Assembly (NCBI GenBank): GCA_013140395.1
Contig: JABFSY010000259.1
Coordinates: 1 to 7,707 of the forward strand
Source: Cyclobacteriaceae bacterium
GTDB taxonomy: Bacteria > Bacteroidota > Bacteroidia > Cytophagales > Cyclobacteriaceae
Direction: 5' to 3'
Length of the DNA: 7,707 nucleotides
Shown: piece after piece, positions 5,976 through 7,707 of the stretch
How positions within the stretch are numbered: position 1 is the stretch's first letter
Layout: every line of letters begins with the position of its first letter
Program-made: the position numbers and the translations under genes
Notes under the pieces: model-generated
What the model saw: the letters and a program-made list of their open reading frames with translations, nothing else
The model's database searches: none
Told to the model about the DNA's origin: nothing

Positions 5976-7220
5976 ATGGGCAACATGATTAAAGTTCTTT
6001 TCTATGCGAGGAAATCCAAGTCAAATCCAAACGGGCAAGCTCCCATCTATTTGCGTGTTACGGTCAATGGCCAACGTTTTGAAACGGCCACTTCACGGTT
6101 CGTTGAAATCGATAAATGGTCAACAGAAGCAGGGCGAGTATTGGGTAGCACCAAAGAAGCGAAAGAGCTTAACGGATTCTTGGATGTTCTTCAGGCCAAG
6201 GCGTTCGATATCCAAAAGAAGCTAATCACCGTTGGGGTAGATGTAACGCTTGAAAGTTTTATCAATCTCTGGCAGGGAAAAAAAGAGAAAGCCAGGATGC
6301 TTCTGGAAATTTTCGCGCATCACAATAAGCAGGTACAGGAATTGATTGGGCAGCAATATTCACAAGCAACTTTTAGAAGGTACGAGACATCGCTTGACCA
6401 CACCAGGAATTTTATTGCTGAGTATTTTGGTCAACCAGATTTACCAATCACTCAACTCAAGTATCAGTTTATAACCGACTATGAATTTTGGTTAAAGACT
6501 AAAAGAAAGTGCAACCAGAATAGCACCATCAAGTATCTCACCAATTTCAAAAAGATTGTAAACATTTGTCTTAAAAATGGCTGGCTGGATAGGAATCCTT
6601 TTATCGGTTTCAAAATGACCAAAAAGGATGTTGACAGACCTTATTTAAGTCAAGAAGAATTAGAGCTCGTTAAATCAAAAACATTTGTAAGCGAAAGGTT
6701 AAGTCAAGTCAGAGATATCTTCTTGTTTAGTTGTTACACTGGATTAGCGTATGTAGACGCTAAGCAACTGACGCCTGCAGATATTTCGATTGGCATCGAT
6801 GGCGAGAAATGGATTTTTACAAAAAGAGAGAAAACAGATACCCCTTCCAGGATTCCTTTGCTCCCTCCAGCATTGGAAATTATTGAAAGATATAGCAACC
6901 ATCCAAAATGCCTTAACTCGAATCGTTTACTTCCTTTGCTCAGCAACCAAAAGATGAATGGCTACTTGCATGAGATCGAGGCCATTTGTGGCATCAACAA
7001 AAAAATGACGTATCACACCGCTCGCCATACGTTTGCAACAACAATTACCTTAACCAATGGAGTTCCAATTGAAAGTGTCAGCAAAATGCTGGGTCACAAA
7101 AGTCTGCGTACTACGCAGCACTACGCCAAAATATTAGATATCAAAGTAAGCGCTGACATGAATATCCTCCGTTCAAAATTTTCCGCCCAATCACCACAAA
7201 AATCAGAAACCGGTACCTAG
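5976..7220 (+). CDS. Tyrosine-type site-specific recombinase / integrase, Bacteroidetes family
   Basis: This 414-residue enzyme cuts and rejoins DNA through a covalent 3'-phosphotyrosine and is expected to integrate and excise the element. An arm-type DNA-binding domain lies at about 4-90 (IKVLFYARKSKSNPNGQAPIYLRV). A SAM-like core-binding domain covers about 112-213, and the catalytic domain about 225-395. Catalytic residues visible are H347-x-x-R350 (in YHTARHTF), H374 (in LGHKS) and nucleophile Y383 (in HYAK), with K286 (RxKT) the likely beta-hairpin lysine. At the usual first-arginine position the motif is TGLAYVD with A258; an arginine a little upstream (R246, VRDIF) is a possible substitute. 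Loss of this arginine is known in this family, for example in the CTnDOT integrase, so the enzyme is probably active. The ATG at 5976 is used; ATG 5985 is an alternative. It points away from ssrA and is full length. Copies of the GGTGCAC element precede it and may control it. Confidence 0.93.
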   Translation: MGNMIKVLFYARKSKSNPNGQAPIYLRVTVNGQRFETATSRFVEIDKWSTEAGRVLGSTKEAKELNGFLDVLQAKAFDIQKKLITVGVDVTLESFINLWQGKKEKARMLLEIFAHHNKQVQELIGQQYSQATFRRYETSLDHTRNFIAEYFGQPDLPITQLKYQFITDYEFWLKTKRKCNQNSTIKYLTNFKKIVNICLKNGWLDRNPFIGFKMTKKDVDRPYLSQEELELVKSKTFVSERLSQVRDIFLFSCYTGLAYVDAKQLTPADISIGIDGEKWIFTKREKTDTPSRIPLLPPALEIIERYSNHPKCLNSNRLLPLLSNQKMNGYLHEIEAICGINKKMTYHTARHTFATTITLTNGVPIESVSKMLGHKSLRTTQHYAKILDIKVSADMNILRSKFSAQSPQKSETGT

Positions 7221-7285
7221 CGTCCTCTTCCAGATACGTGATTTAACAGCCTATGAACCTGTCTTTTAGGGTTGATAAAAAGCAT

Positions 7286-7310
7286 TTCAAATCCTAGTAT
7301 TTGGTTTGAA
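7286..7310. repeat. Inverted repeat in the integrase-downstream intergenic region
   Basis: TTCAAATC (7286-7293) pairs with GGTTTGAA (7303-7310), allowing one G-U pair, around a 9-base loop. It overlaps the candidate -33 element of the downstream gene, so it could be part of an operator. No T-run follows, so it is not a convincing integrase terminator. Confidence 0.35.
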
Positions 7311-7332
7311 TTGATCGTTTTTGCTATATTTC
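7300..7332 (+). promoter_or_regulatory. Candidate promoter for the gene starting at 7368
   Basis: TTTG at 7300-7303 (-33) and TATATTTC at 7325-7332 (-7, one mismatch to TAnnTTTG) are separated by 21 bases, within the range seen for Bacteroidetes housekeeping promoters. Transcription would start near 7339, giving a leader of about 30 bases to the ATG at 7368. A 10-bp palindrome overlaps the expected start point. Confidence 0.4.
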
Positions 7333-7341
7333 AATCGATTG
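7332..7341. promoter_or_regulatory. Palindrome CAATCGATTG, candidate operator
   Basis: This is a perfect 10-bp palindrome overlapping the last base of the candidate -7 box and the expected transcription start. The position would suit a repressor, but a palindrome of this length also arises by chance in AT-rich DNA. Confidence 0.3.
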
Positions 7342-7367
7342 CACTGGCAGGCGTTAACCCTATCTAA

Positions 7368-7707
7368 ATGAAGTTTGAACTCGAATTCTTTGATGAATTC
7401 ATCAAGAAAGAATGCGGAAAAAGTAAAAAGCTCTCACCCTCCTCTGTTATCACTGACTTCCCCAAGAAAAGGCTTTTGGTCGAACAAGAAGTTGAGCGGC
7501 TCAAGAAAAGTTTTGTTGAACAACTTTTTCAAGTTGAAAATGAGAGCCGCTTTGAGCTCTTCATACAGCACCATCAGGCTCACATAATCAGGCTGGCCAA
7601 CAAAGTTTCAACAGTCTTAGATAAAGAAGAGTCGCTCAATTTAAATAGAATAGGTGCTGAGCCTACGAGGCTCAATCTTTGTAAAGTGTTGCTGCAAGCA
7701 TTTGAAA
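7368..7707 (+). CDS. Unrecognised protein, first gene after the integrase, 3' end beyond the window
   Basis: From the ATG at 7368 a frame stays open for 113 codons to the window edge. It begins MKFELEFFDEFIKKECGK and continues with strongly helical, charged stretches such as KKRLLVEQEVERLKKSFVEQL and FELFIQHHQAHIIRLANKV, then EESLNLNRIGAEPTRLNLC. No signal peptide or membrane segment is seen, so a cytoplasmic protein is likely. The heptad-like spacing of L, V and F suggests coiled-coil or helical-bundle structure. A shorter frame with an ATG at 7375 in another phase is rich in serine and lysine and looks like a shadow of this one. I do not recognise the family; in Bacteroidetes elements the gene after the integrase is often a regulator or an element-specific protein, but nothing here shows that. 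A candidate promoter lies 36-68 bases upstream. Confidence 0.68.
   Translation, partial: MKFELEFFDEFIKKECGKSKKLSPSSVITDFPKKRLLVEQEVERLKKSFVEQLFQVENESRFELFIQHHQAHIIRLANKVSTVLDKEESLNLNRIGAEPTRLNLCKVLLQAFE
7390..7405. repeat. 16-bp perfect palindrome inside the start of the unrecognised gene
   Basis: TTGATGAATTCATCAA is a perfect 16-bp palindrome starting 22 bases after the first base of the ATG, where it encodes part of F-D-E-F-I-K. It is about 50 bases downstream of the predicted transcription start. It could be a roadblock-type operator or an RNA hairpin near the start codon, or it may simply reflect the codons used. Confidence 0.55.

Larger units (their letters stand above)
5728..7707 (+). 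mobile_element. Left end of a probable integrative element inserted at ssrA (partial)
   Basis: The region starts at the 3' end of tmRNA, a classic integration target, and contains a repeat-rich non-coding stretch, a complete tyrosine recombinase and the beginning of an unrecognised gene. Conserved backbone genes lie only on the left side. The element type (prophage, integrative conjugative or mobilisable element, or passive island) cannot be told, because no transfer, relaxase or phage structural gene is in view. The right boundary lies beyond the window. Confidence 0.55.

Noticed and set aside
7267..7362. TAGGGTT (7267-7273) and AACCCTA (7356-7362) as possible element-related inverted repeat
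   Set aside because: Seven bases at a distance of 82 is within chance for this composition, and there is no third copy.
7375..7587. 70-codon frame starting at the ATG at 7375
   Set aside because: It is a phase-shifted shadow of the frame from 7368, which stays open to the window edge and gives a more protein-like sequence.
1..7707. CRISPR array, tRNA genes, insertion sequences or a toxin-antitoxin pair
   Set aside because: No regularly spaced repeats, no tRNA cloverleaf apart from the tRNA-like part of tmRNA, and no transposase or toxin-like frame could be found.

Overview
The window looks like chromosomal DNA from a Bacteroidetes (Bacteroidota) bacterium, most likely of the Cytophagales type. 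The pointers are a TonB-dependent receptor with a carboxypeptidase-D-like N-terminal domain followed by a DUF4249 lipoprotein, a DUF4199 membrane protein, TAnnTTTG-type -7 promoter boxes, a tmRNA tag ending in AMAA, and a Bacteroidetes-type tyrosine integrase. Genus cannot be fixed from the sequence alone.

Left part (1-5223), chromosomal backbone, all on the + strand. A 5'-truncated DUF4199 membrane protein directly abuts a membrane-anchored GT2 glycosyltransferase (DPM1/GtrB type). After a 92-base gap comes a three-gene run with gaps of 6 and 2 bases: TonB-dependent receptor, DUF4249 lipoprotein, small ACT-domain protein. The receptor and lipoprotein are probably an outer-membrane uptake or binding pair of unknown ligand. 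The ACT protein is a cytoplasmic, probably ligand-binding, co-transcribed passenger.

Middle (5224-5785): the ssrA gene for tmRNA (5337-5727) with an upstream -7 box, a tag reading frame GENTYAMAA, a complete tRNA-like 3' end without encoded CCA, and a strong intrinsic terminator (5751-5785).

Right part (5728-7707): what looks like the left end of an integrative element inserted at the 3' end of ssrA. It has a structured 5' region (5786-5975), a tyrosine recombinase (5976-7220), then a 147-base intergenic region with a promoter candidate and palindromes, and the start of an unrecognised gene (7368 onward) that runs off the window. The other end of the element is not in view.

The most interesting stretch is the 190 bases before the integrase. 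It has three copies of a 13-14 bp sequence (two direct, one inverted) arranged so that the middle copy can pair with either flanking copy over exactly 14 bp. One pairing covers the start of a possible 17-residue leader peptide that follows a perfect TAAGGAGG. The other covers the bases just before the integrase ATG. This resembles an attenuator-like RNA switch or a set of protein-binding operators controlling the integrase. It is a hypothesis from base pairing only.
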